NCBI RefSeq assembly: GCF_965227785.1
Contig: NZ_OZ245785.1
Span: 372,001-436,000, forward strand
Reading direction: 5' to 3'
DNA length: 64,000 nt
Origin: Gracilimonas sp965227785
Lineage (GTDB): Bacteria; Bacteroidota; Rhodothermia; Balneolales; Balneolaceae
Below the pieces are notes generated by a model. That model was given only the letters and a program-made list of their open reading frames with translations, was not told the DNA's origin and made no database searches. Below are positions 8,084 to 16,974 of the stretch, one piece after another (the first letter of the stretch is position 1; every line of letters begins with the position of its first letter). Both the position numbers and the translations under genes were made by a program.

Positions 8084-10045
8084 ATGAGCAAGCCACTTAA
8101 CGTAACCCAGAAATTAATTCAAAGCCATCTGGTGGAAGGAGAGATGGTACCCGGTCAAGAAATCGGGCTTAAAATTGATCAAACCTTAACGCAGGATGCT
8201 ACCGGCACCATGGTTATGTTGGAATTGGAAGCCATGGAACTGGATGAAGCCAAAACAGAGCTTTCTTGTCAATATGTGGATCATAATTTGATACAATCCG
8301 ACTTTAAAAACCCGGATGATCACGTATTTCTCAAATCGGCAGCTGAACGATTTGGAATGTGGTTTAGTCGTCCGGGAAATGGGGTGAGTCATCCTATTGA
8401 GACCGAGCGTTTTGCTATTCCCGGCAAAACTCTGGCCGGTTCTGATAGTCACACTCCTGCATCGGGATGTATGGGAATGCTCGCTATTGGTTCGGGTGGA
8501 TTGGATGTTGCCTTTGCCATTGCCGGCGAACCACTTTTTATAAAAATGCCCAAAGTGCTTGGAGTTGAGTTGAAAGGTGAATTAAAAGATTGGGTAAGTG
8601 CTAAAGATGTGGTTTTGGAAATGCTTCGGCGTTATGATGTGGACGGAGCTTCCGGCTATGTAATAGAATATTTCGGGGAAGGATTAAAGAACCTCGATAC
8701 CATGGACCGGCACGTGATTGCCAACATGGGTACTGAAATGGGGGCCACAACTACAGTTTTTCCGGCCGATGGGGAAATTCGTCGCTTTATGGAGTCGCAA
8801 AAGAGGGGTGATGAATATGTAGAACTTCTCGCTGATGAGGGAGCGGAATACGATAAATACGAAGAACTAATCCTTGACGATGTGGAGCCGCTTATTGCCT
8901 TGCCAAGTTCTCCGGGAAACGTAGTTCCGGTGCGGGAAGTGGAAGGCAAAGATATTTATCAATCCTACATTGGCTCTTCTGCAAATCCGGGTTATCGTGA
9001 TTTTTGGATTTCCTCAGAAATTGTGAAAGGGAAAACAGTTAATGATAATGTCTCTTTCGACATCAACCCAACATCTCGTCAGATTATCGAGAATATGGTT
9101 AAGAATGACGTGATGTTTAACCTGGTGCAGTCCGGAGCCCGAATTCACCAGGCAGGATGTAATGGATGTATTGGGATGGGGCAGGCTCCGGCAACCGGAC
9201 AGAATAGTCTGAGAACTGTTCCCCGTAACTTTCCCGATCGATCAGGTACACCTGAAGATTCAGTTTTTCTCGTAAGCCCGGAAACGGCAGCAGCTTCTGC
9301 ACTTACCGGCAAAATTACTGACCCCAGGGATCTTGAGAAGCTGTTTAATATGAAGTATCCGAAATACAAACCGCTCAAAGAGGTAATTGTTAACACGGAT
9401 ATGTTGACTCCGCCCAAGCCTAAGGAAGAACGGGGAGAAATTAAGAAAGGGCCCAACATTTCAAGTATGCCAAATTTTGGTGAACTGGAAGATTTTGAAG
9501 TTCCGGTGTTACTTAAAATGGGTGATGATATTTCAACCGATGAAATACTGCGGGCCGGAACCGAAGTGCTTCCGTATCGAAGTAACATTCCTGAGATCAG
9601 TAAGTTTACCTTAGACGTAGTCGATAAAAACTTCCATGACCGGGCAATGAATGCTAAAGAAGAACATGGCGGACATGTAGTAGTCGCCGGTGAGAATTAT
9701 GCTCAAGGGTCCAGTCGTGAACATGCAGCCATTGCTCCTCGCTATCTTGGACAAAGGGCGGTAATTGCCAAAAGCTATGCCCGAATCGGCTGGCAGAACC
9801 TGGTGAATTTCGGTATTCCTCCTTTTGAATTTACCAGCGACGAAGATTACAATGACATCGACCAGGGAGATGTCCTGAAAGTTGAAAACATCCGTGCTAG
9901 TATAGAATCAGGAAATACGGCAAAACTTGTAAATGTGACCAAGGGAACTGAATATGAAGTGAAGCATACCCTAAGCGATCGCCAGCGACAGGCGGTACTT
10001 GATGGGGGAGTGATTAATTCATTCAAGAAAAGAAAACCTTCTTAG
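8084..10045 (+). CDS. Aconitate hydratase, short Aquifex-type
   Basis: Catalyses citrate to isocitrate interconversion in the TCA cycle with a [4Fe-4S] cluster. The 653-residue length is much shorter than AcnA (about 890) and matches the Aquifex-type subgroup. Visible landmarks are GSDSHTPASGCMGM (residues 119-132), the cluster cysteines C359 and C362 in HQAGCNGCIGMGQ, and the swivelling C-terminal domain with GENYAQGSSREH (about 536-547), which positions substrate-binding Ser and Arg. A related 3-isopropylmalate dehydratase is less likely, because both halves are fused and leu genes are absent nearby. The gene stands alone, followed by a strong hairpin terminator. Confidence 0.93.
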   Translation: MSKPLNVTQKLIQSHLVEGEMVPGQEIGLKIDQTLTQDATGTMVMLELEAMELDEAKTELSCQYVDHNLIQSDFKNPDDHVFLKSAAERFGMWFSRPGNGVSHPIETERFAIPGKTLAGSDSHTPASGCMGMLAIGSGGLDVAFAIAGEPLFIKMPKVLGVELKGELKDWVSAKDVVLEMLRRYDVDGASGYVIEYFGEGLKNLDTMDRHVIANMGTEMGATTTVFPADGEIRRFMESQKRGDEYVELLADEGAEYDKYEELILDDVEPLIALPSSPGNVVPVREVEGKDIYQSYIGSSANPGYRDFWISSEIVKGKTVNDNVSFDINPTSRQIIENMVKNDVMFNLVQSGARIHQAGCNGCIGMGQAPATGQNSLRTVPRNFPDRSGTPEDSVFLVSPETAAASALTGKITDPRDLEKLFNMKYPKYKPLKEVIVNTDMLTPPKPKEERGEIKKGPNISSMPNFGELEDFEVPVLLKMGDDISTDEILRAGTEVLPYRSNIPEISKFTLDVVDKNFHDRAMNAKEEHGGHVVVAGENYAQGSSREHAAIAPRYLGQRAVIAKSYARIGWQNLVNFGIPPFEFTSDEDYNDIDQGDVLKVENIRASIESGNTAKLVNVTKGTEYEVKHTLSDRQRQAVLDGGVINSFKKRKPS

Positions 10046-10071
10046 AGATAGGCATATTCAAATTCTATAAA

Positions 10072-10103
10072 TCCTCTCCTTCACAAGGAGAGGAATTTTC
10101 TGT
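10072..10103 (+). terminator. Rho-independent terminator after aconitase
   Basis: A perfect 10-bp stem (10072-10081 with 10085-10094, 3-nt loop) is followed by ATTTTCTGTCTGTTT. It lies 26 bp after the aconitase stop. The remaining about 150 bp up to the glycosyltransferase stop show nothing I can name. Confidence 0.75.
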
Positions 10104-10251
10104 CTGTTTAGTACAACTAATATTGAATTTTAACAATGGACAGCAATTAAGCGTCTTTCTTCTTGAGAAGGAAAAAAAGATGGAAGGAGTATTTATTGGT
10201 TACGTAGACCAAATCGAAATCTCATTCTGATTTCATCCCCGGGAAAATGAC

Positions 10252-11277
10252 CTAATCTAAATCTATATCCCGATACCGGGTTACTCCCTTGCCGAAATGC
10301 TGCCAAATCAAGCTTATATTCAACATGGTATCTGGATCATTCTGCTCAGTTCTTTTAGATTGAAGTTCTTTTCGCTTACGGATTACTTTCATAAAATCTT
10401 TTGCAAAATGAAGGTGTGCTTTTGCTACTGCACCCATTTCTCTGGGTTTGCCAGATAACAACGCTTTGTATGCAGCAATTACATCCAATATCAACCGAAG
10501 CATAAATCTCTTTCGTAAACTGGATGAACTATAATTCTTCCACAGCATAAACAGGCTGTTACGGAAGTTGTAGTACACTTTCCGGGGAGAACCCATCGGC
10601 AACGAACCGCCACCCAGATGGTAGATGACACTCTCGGGTGCATATCCGATTTTGTATCCCTGATTCTGAAGCCGCCAACATAAGTCAATTTCTTCCATAT
10701 GGAATTCGAAGTCCTCATCAAATCCACCGGATTCTATAAAAAGATCTTTGCGAACAGCAAGTGCGGCTCCGGATGCCCAGAAAAGGTTAGGGGAATCATT
10801 ATATTGTCCTTTATCCCGTTCTACTTCATCAAAGATACGTCCACGACAAAAAGTGTAACCGTATTTATCCATATATCCACCGGCAGCACCAGCGTACTCA
10901 AAATATTCCGGTTGCTCAATAGCTCTCATTTTGGGCTGTGCCGCTGCGATGTTTTCGTTTTTTTCAAACGCACCATTGATGCCATGCAGCCAGTTCTTTT
11001 CTACTTTAACATCGTTATTCAGGAATAGTAAAATATCTTTCTCAGCAAACGGAACAGCTCTGTTATTTCCTCCGCAATAACCGTAGTTTTGGTCGAAGGT
11101 GGCAATTTTAATTTCAGGATACGTTGACTTAATCCATTCTTTGGAACCGTCGGTGGAAGCATTGTCAGCAATGATGATTTCAAAATCGGGATAGTCTGTT
11201 TGGGTTACCGATGGAAGATAGTTCTTGAGATGTTCAAGGGCATTCCAGGTTACAATGATAATGCTGAAACTCTTCAA
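10252..11277 (-). CDS. GT2-family glycosyltransferase
   Basis: A 341-residue GT-A fold glycosyltransferase of the rhamnosyl/dTDP-sugar transferase type. The N-terminus starts FSIIIVTWNALEHL. The nucleotide-sugar site contains ADNASTDGS (about 37-45) and the metal-binding region LFLNNDVKV (about 85-93). ASGAALAVRKDLF and the GGFDEDFEFHMEEIDLCWRL acceptor/catalytic stretch follow. There is no membrane span, so it acts at the cytoplasmic face. It stands alone, with no other polysaccharide genes adjacent, so the acceptor cannot be inferred; a cell-surface glycan is likely. Confidence 0.88.
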   Translation of the reverse strand: MKSFSIIIVTWNALEHLKNYLPSVTQTDYPDFEIIIADNASTDGSKEWIKSTYPEIKIATFDQNYGYCGGNNRAVPFAEKDILLFLNNDVKVEKNWLHGINGAFEKNENIAAAQPKMRAIEQPEYFEYAGAAGGYMDKYGYTFCRGRIFDEVERDKGQYNDSPNLFWASGAALAVRKDLFIESGGFDEDFEFHMEEIDLCWRLQNQGYKIGYAPESVIYHLGGGSLPMGSPRKVYYNFRNSLFMLWKNYSSSSLRKRFMLRLILDVIAAYKALLSGKPREMGAVAKAHLHFAKDFMKVIRKRKELQSKRTEQNDPDTMLNISLIWQHFGKGVTRYRDIDLD

Positions 11278-11381
11278 TGAATGAATAAAATTTTGCTATT
11301 GTTTTTGAAAACGGTGGAACGAGAATAAAAAATGTAGTTTCTTGTTCCGCTTTATTAGAGTACTAAGATGATACAAAAAGT

Positions 11382-11894
11382 ATGATCAAAATAGGGCTAA
11401 TTTCAGATACGCATAATTACCTCGATCCTCAGGTGTTCGAATATTTCGGGGACTGTGATGAAATCTGGCATGCCGGAGATTTTGGGAGTCTGTCTATAGC
11501 TGAAGAACTCCGTGAAATTGCACCCGTTGTAGGTGTTTATGGAAATATTGATGGGGAAGATATTCGGCAGGTTTACCCTCTGCATCAGCGTTTTGAGAGG
11601 GAAGGATTGAAGATTTGGATGACCCATATCGGAGGAATTCCGGGTCGATATTGCCTGCCCATCCGTCAGGAAATGGAAACAAATCCTCCCGAACTTTTTG
11701 TGTGTGGTCACTCACATATTCTCCGCATTTCCCGTGATCAGGATTTAAATAAAATGCTGTACATGAATCCAGGAGCTGCCGGAAAACAAGGTTTTCAGTC
11801 GCAACGAACAGTGATACGTTTCCAAATTGTGGAGGGAAAACTGCACAACGTTGAAGTGATTAACCTGGATGTAGAGCAGGAAGCCGCCGAATAA
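11382..11894 (+). CDS. YfcE/MJ0936-type metallophosphoesterase
   Basis: A 170-residue single-domain phosphodiesterase. All five metal-binding blocks are present in order: GLISDTHNYLD (residues 4-14), WHAGDFGS (29-36), GVYGNIDG (51-58), MTHIGGIPG (about 80-88) and CGHSHI (about 108-113). The family hydrolyses phosphodiesters with two divalent metals; the physiological substrate is usually unknown. It is a single gene, 104 bp from the divergent GT2 gene, and ends 6 bp before the convergent crtI stop. Confidence 0.9.
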   Translation: MIKIGLISDTHNYLDPQVFEYFGDCDEIWHAGDFGSLSIAEELREIAPVVGVYGNIDGEDIRQVYPLHQRFEREGLKIWMTHIGGIPGRYCLPIRQEMETNPPELFVCGHSHILRISRDQDLNKMLYMNPGAAGKQGFQSQRTVIRFQIVEGKLHNVEVINLDVEQEAAE

Positions 11895-11900
11895 TAGGCT

Positions 11901-13379
11901 CTAATCTAACTCGTAACGTTCAATCAACTCCACAGCATTAAAGGCAGATTGAACAACCAAGGGAATTCCTCCACCGGGGTGAGTAGAGCCTCCCACAAAG
12001 TATAGCTTATCTATCTCACGGGATTTATTTCTGGGACGAAGAAAGGCGGAGAACTTACTGTTTGATGACGTTCCGTAGATACTTCCTTTATTTGAACGGT
12101 ATTTTTTATAAAAGTCATGCGGGGTGATGGTTTCCCTGAATCGAATATGATTGGAAAGTTGCCTGAGTCCACGCTCCTCTAATTCCTGAATCACCTTATC
12201 ACCATACGAGGCAGTATTGTTTTTCCAGTCGTATTGATCAGATAGGTAGGGCGCATTTACAAGAACAAATAGATTGGACCCATCCTCCGGGGCATGGTTA
12301 AGATCGGAGTAGGATGTATTGGCTACATAGATTGTTGGATCATCAGGCATCACTTTGTCCTCAAAAATCTGTTTGAATTCTTTCTCGTAGTCTTCAGAAA
12401 AGAAAATATTATGATGAACAAGCTGCTCGTATTTTTTGTCGATGCCCAGCAGTAGTACAAAGCCGGAACAGGACGGTTCTATGGATTTCGCTTTTTCTTT
12501 TCTTTGTGACGCAATGGAAGAATCCGGCAAGAGGTGAGCAATGGTTTCTGTTGCATCACTGTTTGATACTACTAAATCAGATTCAATCTTAGTGCCAGAC
12601 TTTAACCGTACCCCGGTTGCCTTTTGTCCTTCAATTTCAATGGATTTAATCTCGGTATTGAATATAAACTCAACCCCCAGAGTCTTTGCCAGTGAAGTCA
12701 TTGCTTCGGCTACTTTATACAAACCGCCCTTTACATAAAATCCACCCTGGTTAATTTCAACATGCGGAATCACATTCAATGTGGCAGGTGCAAGGAAGGG
12801 GGATGAGCCGTTGTAGGTGGTAAACCGTTTAAAAAATTTTCTCAGGTAAGTGGATTCGAAGGTGCTATTCACTCGTTTACTTACAGTGGCAAAAGCATCA
12901 ATTCCAAAGAAACTGAGCAGGTCTAATTCTTTTAAGTCGCTGAAGTCATATAGAGGATTAAAAATGAATGCATCCGCTGTTTTATGATACAGCGATCGGG
13001 CATGATCCAAGAACTCCGGATAGGAGTTTACATCTTGCGGAGCGAAGGCCATGATTTCATCCTTCGTTGCTTGTTTGTTCTCGTAATTGTTAAAGACAGT
13101 TCCATCCGCATAAAAATACCTGCAGATGGGATCTAAGGGGTCAAGCGAGAGATAGTCATCCATGTCAGCCCCGCATTCTTTAAATAGCTTTTCAAGGATG
13201 AACGGCATGGTTAACAAGCTGGGACCAGTATCAAATCTATAACCTTCAGCCTCAATGATATTCATCTTGCCCCCGGTATTCTCATTCTTTTCAAATATGG
13301 TAACCCGATGACCCTTTGCAGCAAGTAAACAAGCGGCCGAAAGACCTCCTAAACCAGCACCAATAACAGATATTTTCAT
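11901..13379 (-). CDS. crtI: CrtI-family phytoene desaturase
   Basis: FAD-dependent carotenoid desaturase, 492 residues, the usual CrtI length. The N-terminus holds the dinucleotide-binding fold (VIGAGLGGLSAACLLAAKG then E31 in TIFEKNENTGGK). The C-terminus carries the CrtI signature YFVGGSTHPGGGIPLVVQSA. It desaturates phytoene or a later intermediate. CrtD-, CrtN- or CrtO-like activity cannot be excluded, because no crtB or crtY lies alongside to fix the step. A carotenoid product would fit the orange or pink colour common in related marine bacteria (inference). A 22-bp perfect palindrome lies about 120 bp upstream of the start and may be an operator. Confidence 0.88.
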   Translation of the reverse strand: MKISVIGAGLGGLSAACLLAAKGHRVTIFEKNENTGGKMNIIEAEGYRFDTGPSLLTMPFILEKLFKECGADMDDYLSLDPLDPICRYFYADGTVFNNYENKQATKDEIMAFAPQDVNSYPEFLDHARSLYHKTADAFIFNPLYDFSDLKELDLLSFFGIDAFATVSKRVNSTFESTYLRKFFKRFTTYNGSSPFLAPATLNVIPHVEINQGGFYVKGGLYKVAEAMTSLAKTLGVEFIFNTEIKSIEIEGQKATGVRLKSGTKIESDLVVSNSDATETIAHLLPDSSIASQRKEKAKSIEPSCSGFVLLLGIDKKYEQLVHHNIFFSEDYEKEFKQIFEDKVMPDDPTIYVANTSYSDLNHAPEDGSNLFVLVNAPYLSDQYDWKNNTASYGDKVIQELEERGLRQLSNHIRFRETITPHDFYKKYRSNKGSIYGTSSNSKFSAFLRPRNKSREIDKLYFVGGSTHPGGGIPLVVQSAFNAVELIERYELD

Positions 13380-13498
13380 GCTGTATAAAATCTCTTTTCA
13401 GGGTTCATCACTTTAATACGGAAATTTATTGGCAATCACATACATGCAGTTATCATGTGGCTTCTTAACCGTAGCTTAATAACCAGAATTCCGGCTAT

Positions 13499-13520
13499 TT
13501 CACGATTTAAAAATCGTGAA
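13499..13520. promoter_or_regulatory. 22-bp perfect palindrome upstream of crtI
   Basis: Arms of 10 bp (TTCACGATTT / AAATCGTGAA) are separated by AA. The palindrome lies 120 bp upstream of the crtI ATG and 44 bp past the stop of the PH-domain gene on the same strand. There is no T-run, so an operator for a dimeric regulator is more likely than a terminator. The regulator is unknown. Confidence 0.45.
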
Positions 13521-13563
13521 CGAAATTAGTTGAATTGAACATGTTTCAGCCGTTTGTAAGAAA

Positions 13564-14097
13564 CTACTTTGGCAACCTGGCTTCGATGCGCTTCAGAGAA
13601 TCTCTGATTTCTTTCAGAATTTCAATGGAAGAATCACCGCTTTCATTCGAAGAACCGGAGCTCTGATTATCGGTTACTTTATCTCTTTGATCCAATACCA
13701 TGCTGCGGAAATCGAAAGCATCAACAATGCCAATAAGAGAAAGATCAGGCCCCGCCTGAGCTGAACTTCCTGCTGTTTCAATCCTCAAAATACTAAGTCC
13801 GAAATATTTCAATAACGGACCTTCCTTGAAGGTCAGGTCCTGAATCTTGTCAAGTGGGATGGTTCGTTCGGTATGAAAAATATAACCTTTTTTAAAACGA
13901 AGGGAGCGGGTTGTTAATTCACATTCAAGACGCTTAAAATATTTATTCAGATAAAAGGGAGCCGTGATCAGCCAAATGGGAATCAGGGGAATCATGACAA
14001 CAGTGGCCAGACAAATTAAAACGCCGTACCAAAGAACGTAACTCTTGATTTTTGGGCTGAAACTGGCTTCAAGTAGGATGGTGGCTTTTGATGGCAT
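13564..14097 (-). CDS. Bacterial PH-domain membrane protein
   Basis: A 177-residue protein with a pair of N-terminal membrane helices (about 19-52). A bacterial PH (bPH2, formerly DUF304) domain follows, seen in LECELTTRSLRFKKGYIFHTERTIPLDKIQDLTFKEGPLL. The C-terminal tail is charged and probably coiled (SSIEILKEIRDSLKRIEARLPK). Related proteins sit in the inner membrane with the PH domain in the cytosol; their job is largely unknown. Upstream, msrB is separated by a terminator, so this gene is probably transcribed on its own. Confidence 0.75.
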   Translation of the reverse strand: MPSKATILLEASFSPKIKSYVLWYGVLICLATVVMIPLIPIWLITAPFYLNKYFKRLECELTTRSLRFKKGYIFHTERTIPLDKIQDLTFKEGPLLKYFGLSILRIETAGSSAQAGPDLSLIGIVDAFDFRSMVLDQRDKVTDNQSSGSSNESGDSSIEILKEIRDSLKRIEARLPK

Positions 14098-14120
14098 ACT
14101 GTAACGATTGGTTTCAATTT

Positions 14121-14148
14121 AAAAAAGGCATCCTATTCAGGACGCCTT
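14121..14148 (-). terminator. Rho-independent terminator after msrB
   Basis: On the minus strand, AAGGCGTCCT-GAAT-AGGATGCCTT forms a 10-bp stem with one G-T pair and runs into TTTTTT. It lies 45 bp after the msrB stop and just before the PH-domain gene. Confidence 0.8.
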
Positions 14149-14193
14149 ATAATCTAAATTGTTACAACGATTTCCAACCTCAAAGCCGGCTTT

Positions 14194-14775
14194 TTATTCT
14201 TCTGTGGGAACTTCATTGTCAGGGATGAAATCCATAGCCAACGAGTTCATGCAATACCTGAGTCCGGTTGGTTGGGGGCCATCATCAAAAACATGTCCAA
14301 GATGACTACCGCAGTTTGAGCAAACGATCTCTGTACGGGTCATAAATAGGCTGTTATCTTCCCGTTCACCTACAAGAGAATCAGCCAGCGGTTGCCAGAA
14401 GCTGGGCCAGCCGGTACCACTGTCATACTTGTGTTCAGAGCTGTACAGCTTTTGTCCGCAACCACCACACACGTAGATTCCTTTTCTCTTGTTGTCATCA
14501 TATTCGTTTACATAAGGCAATTCCGTGCCTCGTTCCCGGAGAATGCGATACTCCTTTGAAGTCAGAATTTCTTTCCATTCTGCTTCTGTTTTTTTGAACG
14601 GATAATCTTCTTCCGGCGTAGTGTCTTGCCGGGCTGCTACCATCTCAATACCGGCTTGTTCCTTGTCATATTGATGGATGGTCACCGGGGTTTTCTCAGT
14701 ATTAACTAACAGGAGGGAGGTAGCGGTAATAGCGGTAAATGCTGCAATTAAGACTGCATATTTCATAAAATCCAA
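14194..14775 (-). CDS. msrB: Peptide-methionine (R)-S-oxide reductase MsrB, exported
   Basis: Reduces methionine-R-sulfoxide in proteins. The 193-residue product has an N-terminal hydrophobic segment (residues 6-24), which suggests a membrane-anchored or periplasmic enzyme. The SelR domain spans about 60-188. The structural zinc site is C103, C106, C152 and C155 (CGGC and CSNC). The catalytic cysteine is C175 in RYCMNSLAM. A resolving cysteine at the usual upstream position is not obvious. No msrA or electron-donor gene lies nearby. A terminator follows. Confidence 0.93.
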   Translation of the reverse strand: MDFMKYAVLIAAFTAITATSLLLVNTEKTPVTIHQYDKEQAGIEMVAARQDTTPEEDYPFKKTEAEWKEILTSKEYRILRERGTELPYVNEYDDNKRKGIYVCGGCGQKLYSSEHKYDSGTGWPSFWQPLADSLVGEREDNSLFMTRTEIVCSNCGSHLGHVFDDGPQPTGLRYCMNSLAMDFIPDNEVPTEE

Positions 14776-14884
14776 AGTTGATTAGTTTGCCTGTTTAGAA
14801 CTACTTATAAATACGAACGTACTTTCAATTTAGATTTGATGAAAGAGTATAATCTTACCGAAATAAATTCAGAGCCATAATCTT

Positions 14885-16363
14885 TTACCAGTCAATGTCC
14901 CAGTTATTGAATTCATCTTTGAATCGGGGCACTGCTTTTTGTTTGAATAACCGAACACCGGCTGTAAATCCTACCCAGAACCTGTAATCTCTGCCTTTCC
15001 ACTCAGGTGACCATAAGCTGTACCAGGTGTAGTCTTCAGCGGCATCTACTCTGGTAATTTGAGCGTTAAAAGTAGGTCCGCCATAAAGTGAGAAGCCATT
15101 TCCAAAACGCTTGCCAACCAAAAATTTATAGGAGTAAATCAAGTTTAACTTTCGCGACCACTCATCTTCAAACTGATGAGTTAAAGCAAATTCCTGATTT
15201 ACATACATGGACTCATTTTCCCAGTTTTGGAAGGAATCCCTGATGTTCTTTTCGAGACCTATGGCAAGCCCTAATCGGTAAATATCTCTGTCCAAAAGGG
15301 TGTTGTATCCGAAAATGGCGGAGTTATACACTCTGTAGGTACCAAGGGTTAACAATATATCTGTGAAACCGCCATCAGAAAACCGGACATCCACATTCTT
15401 TCGACCATTACCATACAAACTGATAAATCCTACCGGAACCCCTTCAAAATCCCTGGCCAGGTTTATAAGTCCGATTTGAACTCCGGTCGCTGTCTCAGAA
15501 AAATTTAACAGGCCGGCAAACTGTATCCCTTCTAAATTCTTTGCGATGTTGGCTCCACCTGAAAAAGCCAGTCCCTCTACATTGTTTGCCACATTAAGCA
15601 ACCCGGCTGCAAACAGTCCGCTGGCATTTTCTCTGGCTACGTTTATTCCACCTGTAGCCATTAATCCTTCTATGTCGCCCAATGCAATATTTGCTGCTCC
15701 AGAAGCTTGCAATCCGGAAATGTCAGAACCGGCGAAGTTCATAAATCCTGCTGCCTGAAGTCCTTCTACATCTTCGCGGGCTATATTGGCAACTCCGGCT
15801 GCTTGTAAGCCTGAAATATCGCCCCATGCCGCGTTAATAACTCCGGTGCCCTGCAACCCTTCGATATCGCCTTTGGCAATATTTCCTAAACCGGAAAACT
15901 GCAACCCACTGGAACTGCCCCCGGCAATATTGAAAAGACCAGAACCCTGTATACCTTCAAGATCATCACCGGCTATGTTTGCAAGGCCTGAAAACTGGAT
16001 CCCCGACATTTCATCAACGGAATAGTTTAAGGCACCAGCTATATTTACTCCGGCCATACTACCACCGGTAGCATTTACAAGACCTGCAATTTGAAATCCA
16101 TTCGCATAATACTTGTTATAATTGACGAGCCCTCCAATTTCACCACCATCCAAACCACCATGATAGCCCCCGAGAACGTTGATGGAATATCGGGCGGTGT
16201 ATTCCGGTGCCTGTGTCCAGTTAGTACTGAGGGGTGGGAAGAGAGTAACTCGCCATTTCCGGTATTTCAGCTCATCGTAGTCGTTACTATCCTGAGCGAT
16301 GGAATAGGTTGGAGATAATAAAAGTCCCAATGAAAAAATGGAAAATAGTAACAGTCTATACAT
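14885..16363 (-). CDS. Repeat-rich surface protein (LA_2272-like)
   Basis: A 492-residue exported protein with a signal peptide (LFSIFSLGLLLSPTYSIAQ). Residues about 70-310 carry about 14 copies of a roughly 15-17-residue repeat of the form G-[LI]-[QF]-x-[SA]-G-[LAIV]-x-N-[IV]-A, with variants such as ATGGINVA and AAGLLNVA. The remaining part, with alternating aromatic and polar residues (YSYKFLVGKRFGNGFSLYGG, FWVGFTAGVRLF), looks like an outer-membrane beta-barrel. The repeats resemble the LA_2272 surface-repeat family known from Leptospira and Bacteroidota, by pattern only. The repeat section probably forms a beta-helix on the cell surface. No neighbouring gene hints at a partner. Confidence 0.7.
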   Translation of the reverse strand: MYRLLLFSIFSLGLLLSPTYSIAQDSNDYDELKYRKWRVTLFPPLSTNWTQAPEYTARYSINVLGGYHGGLDGGEIGGLVNYNKYYANGFQIAGLVNATGGSMAGVNIAGALNYSVDEMSGIQFSGLANIAGDDLEGIQGSGLFNIAGGSSSGLQFSGLGNIAKGDIEGLQGTGVINAAWGDISGLQAAGVANIAREDVEGLQAAGFMNFAGSDISGLQASGAANIALGDIEGLMATGGINVARENASGLFAAGLLNVANNVEGLAFSGGANIAKNLEGIQFAGLLNFSETATGVQIGLINLARDFEGVPVGFISLYGNGRKNVDVRFSDGGFTDILLTLGTYRVYNSAIFGYNTLLDRDIYRLGLAIGLEKNIRDSFQNWENESMYVNQEFALTHQFEDEWSRKLNLIYSYKFLVGKRFGNGFSLYGGPTFNAQITRVDAAEDYTWYSLWSPEWKGRDYRFWVGFTAGVRLFKQKAVPRFKDEFNNWDIDW

Positions 16364-16436
16364 AGTGATAAGGTTGGTATAATTATTTTTGCAACCACTA
16401 CGAATAGCCCACCGAAAAGTTTACGGCATTTTGAAA

Positions 16437-16967
16437 TTAAACGGCTGCCGGTTTCAGATTCTCAAAATGTTCATCCAGTGTTTCATTCCAATACTGCACT
16501 TCTTCGATTTTTTTGAGTAACTCTTCGTATTCACCCTCGATATTAATCGATTCAATCTGATCACCGGAGGATATAGCATCAACTACGTCCTGATCTTCTT
16601 CTGAATCAACTTCACCAAACACAGCATGCTTGCCATCCAGCCAGGGGGTAGCAACATGAGTTATGAAGAATTGACTACCATTGGTATCTGGACCGGCATT
16701 AGCCATCGAGAGTTTGCCGGGCTCAGCATGGATCAGCTCATCGTGAAACTCATCCTCAAAACGGTATCCTGGCCCACCACGACCATCACCATTGGGGCAT
16801 CCACCCTGAATCATAAAGTCATTAATGACCCGATGAAATTTCAGGTTATCATAAAAGCCCCGGGAGGCAAGATTCACAAAATTAGCCACTGTTCTTGGAG
16901 CTCTTTTGGAAAACAGGTTAACGTTTATGGTTCCTTTGCTCGTTTTTATAGTCGCTTTTAATGCCAT
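16437..16967 (-). CDS. Cyclophilin-type peptidyl-prolyl isomerase
   Basis: A 176-residue cyclophilin without signal peptide, so cytoplasmic. Core motifs are present: FHRVINDFMIQGGCPNGDG with the catalytic Arg, NGSQFFIT, and WLDGKHAVFGEV. A short acidic C-terminal extension (about 150-176) is beyond the fold. It speeds cis-trans isomerisation of X-Pro bonds. It is the last gene of a minus-strand run that begins with a cold-shock protein; the spacing to the PagL-like gene is 7 bp. Confidence 0.93.
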   Translation of the reverse strand: MALKATIKTSKGTINVNLFSKRAPRTVANFVNLASRGFYDNLKFHRVINDFMIQGGCPNGDGRGGPGYRFEDEFHDELIHAEPGKLSMANAGPDTNGSQFFITHVATPWLDGKHAVFGEVDSEEDQDVVDAISSGDQIESINIEGEYEELLKKIEEVQYWNETLDEHFENLKPAAV

Positions 16968-16974
16968 GAAGTAT

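Noticed and set aside
15546..16025. Plus-strand proline-rich frames opposite the repeat protein
   Set aside because: They are antisense echoes of its repetitive codons; the minus-strand frame has a signal peptide and full-length structure.
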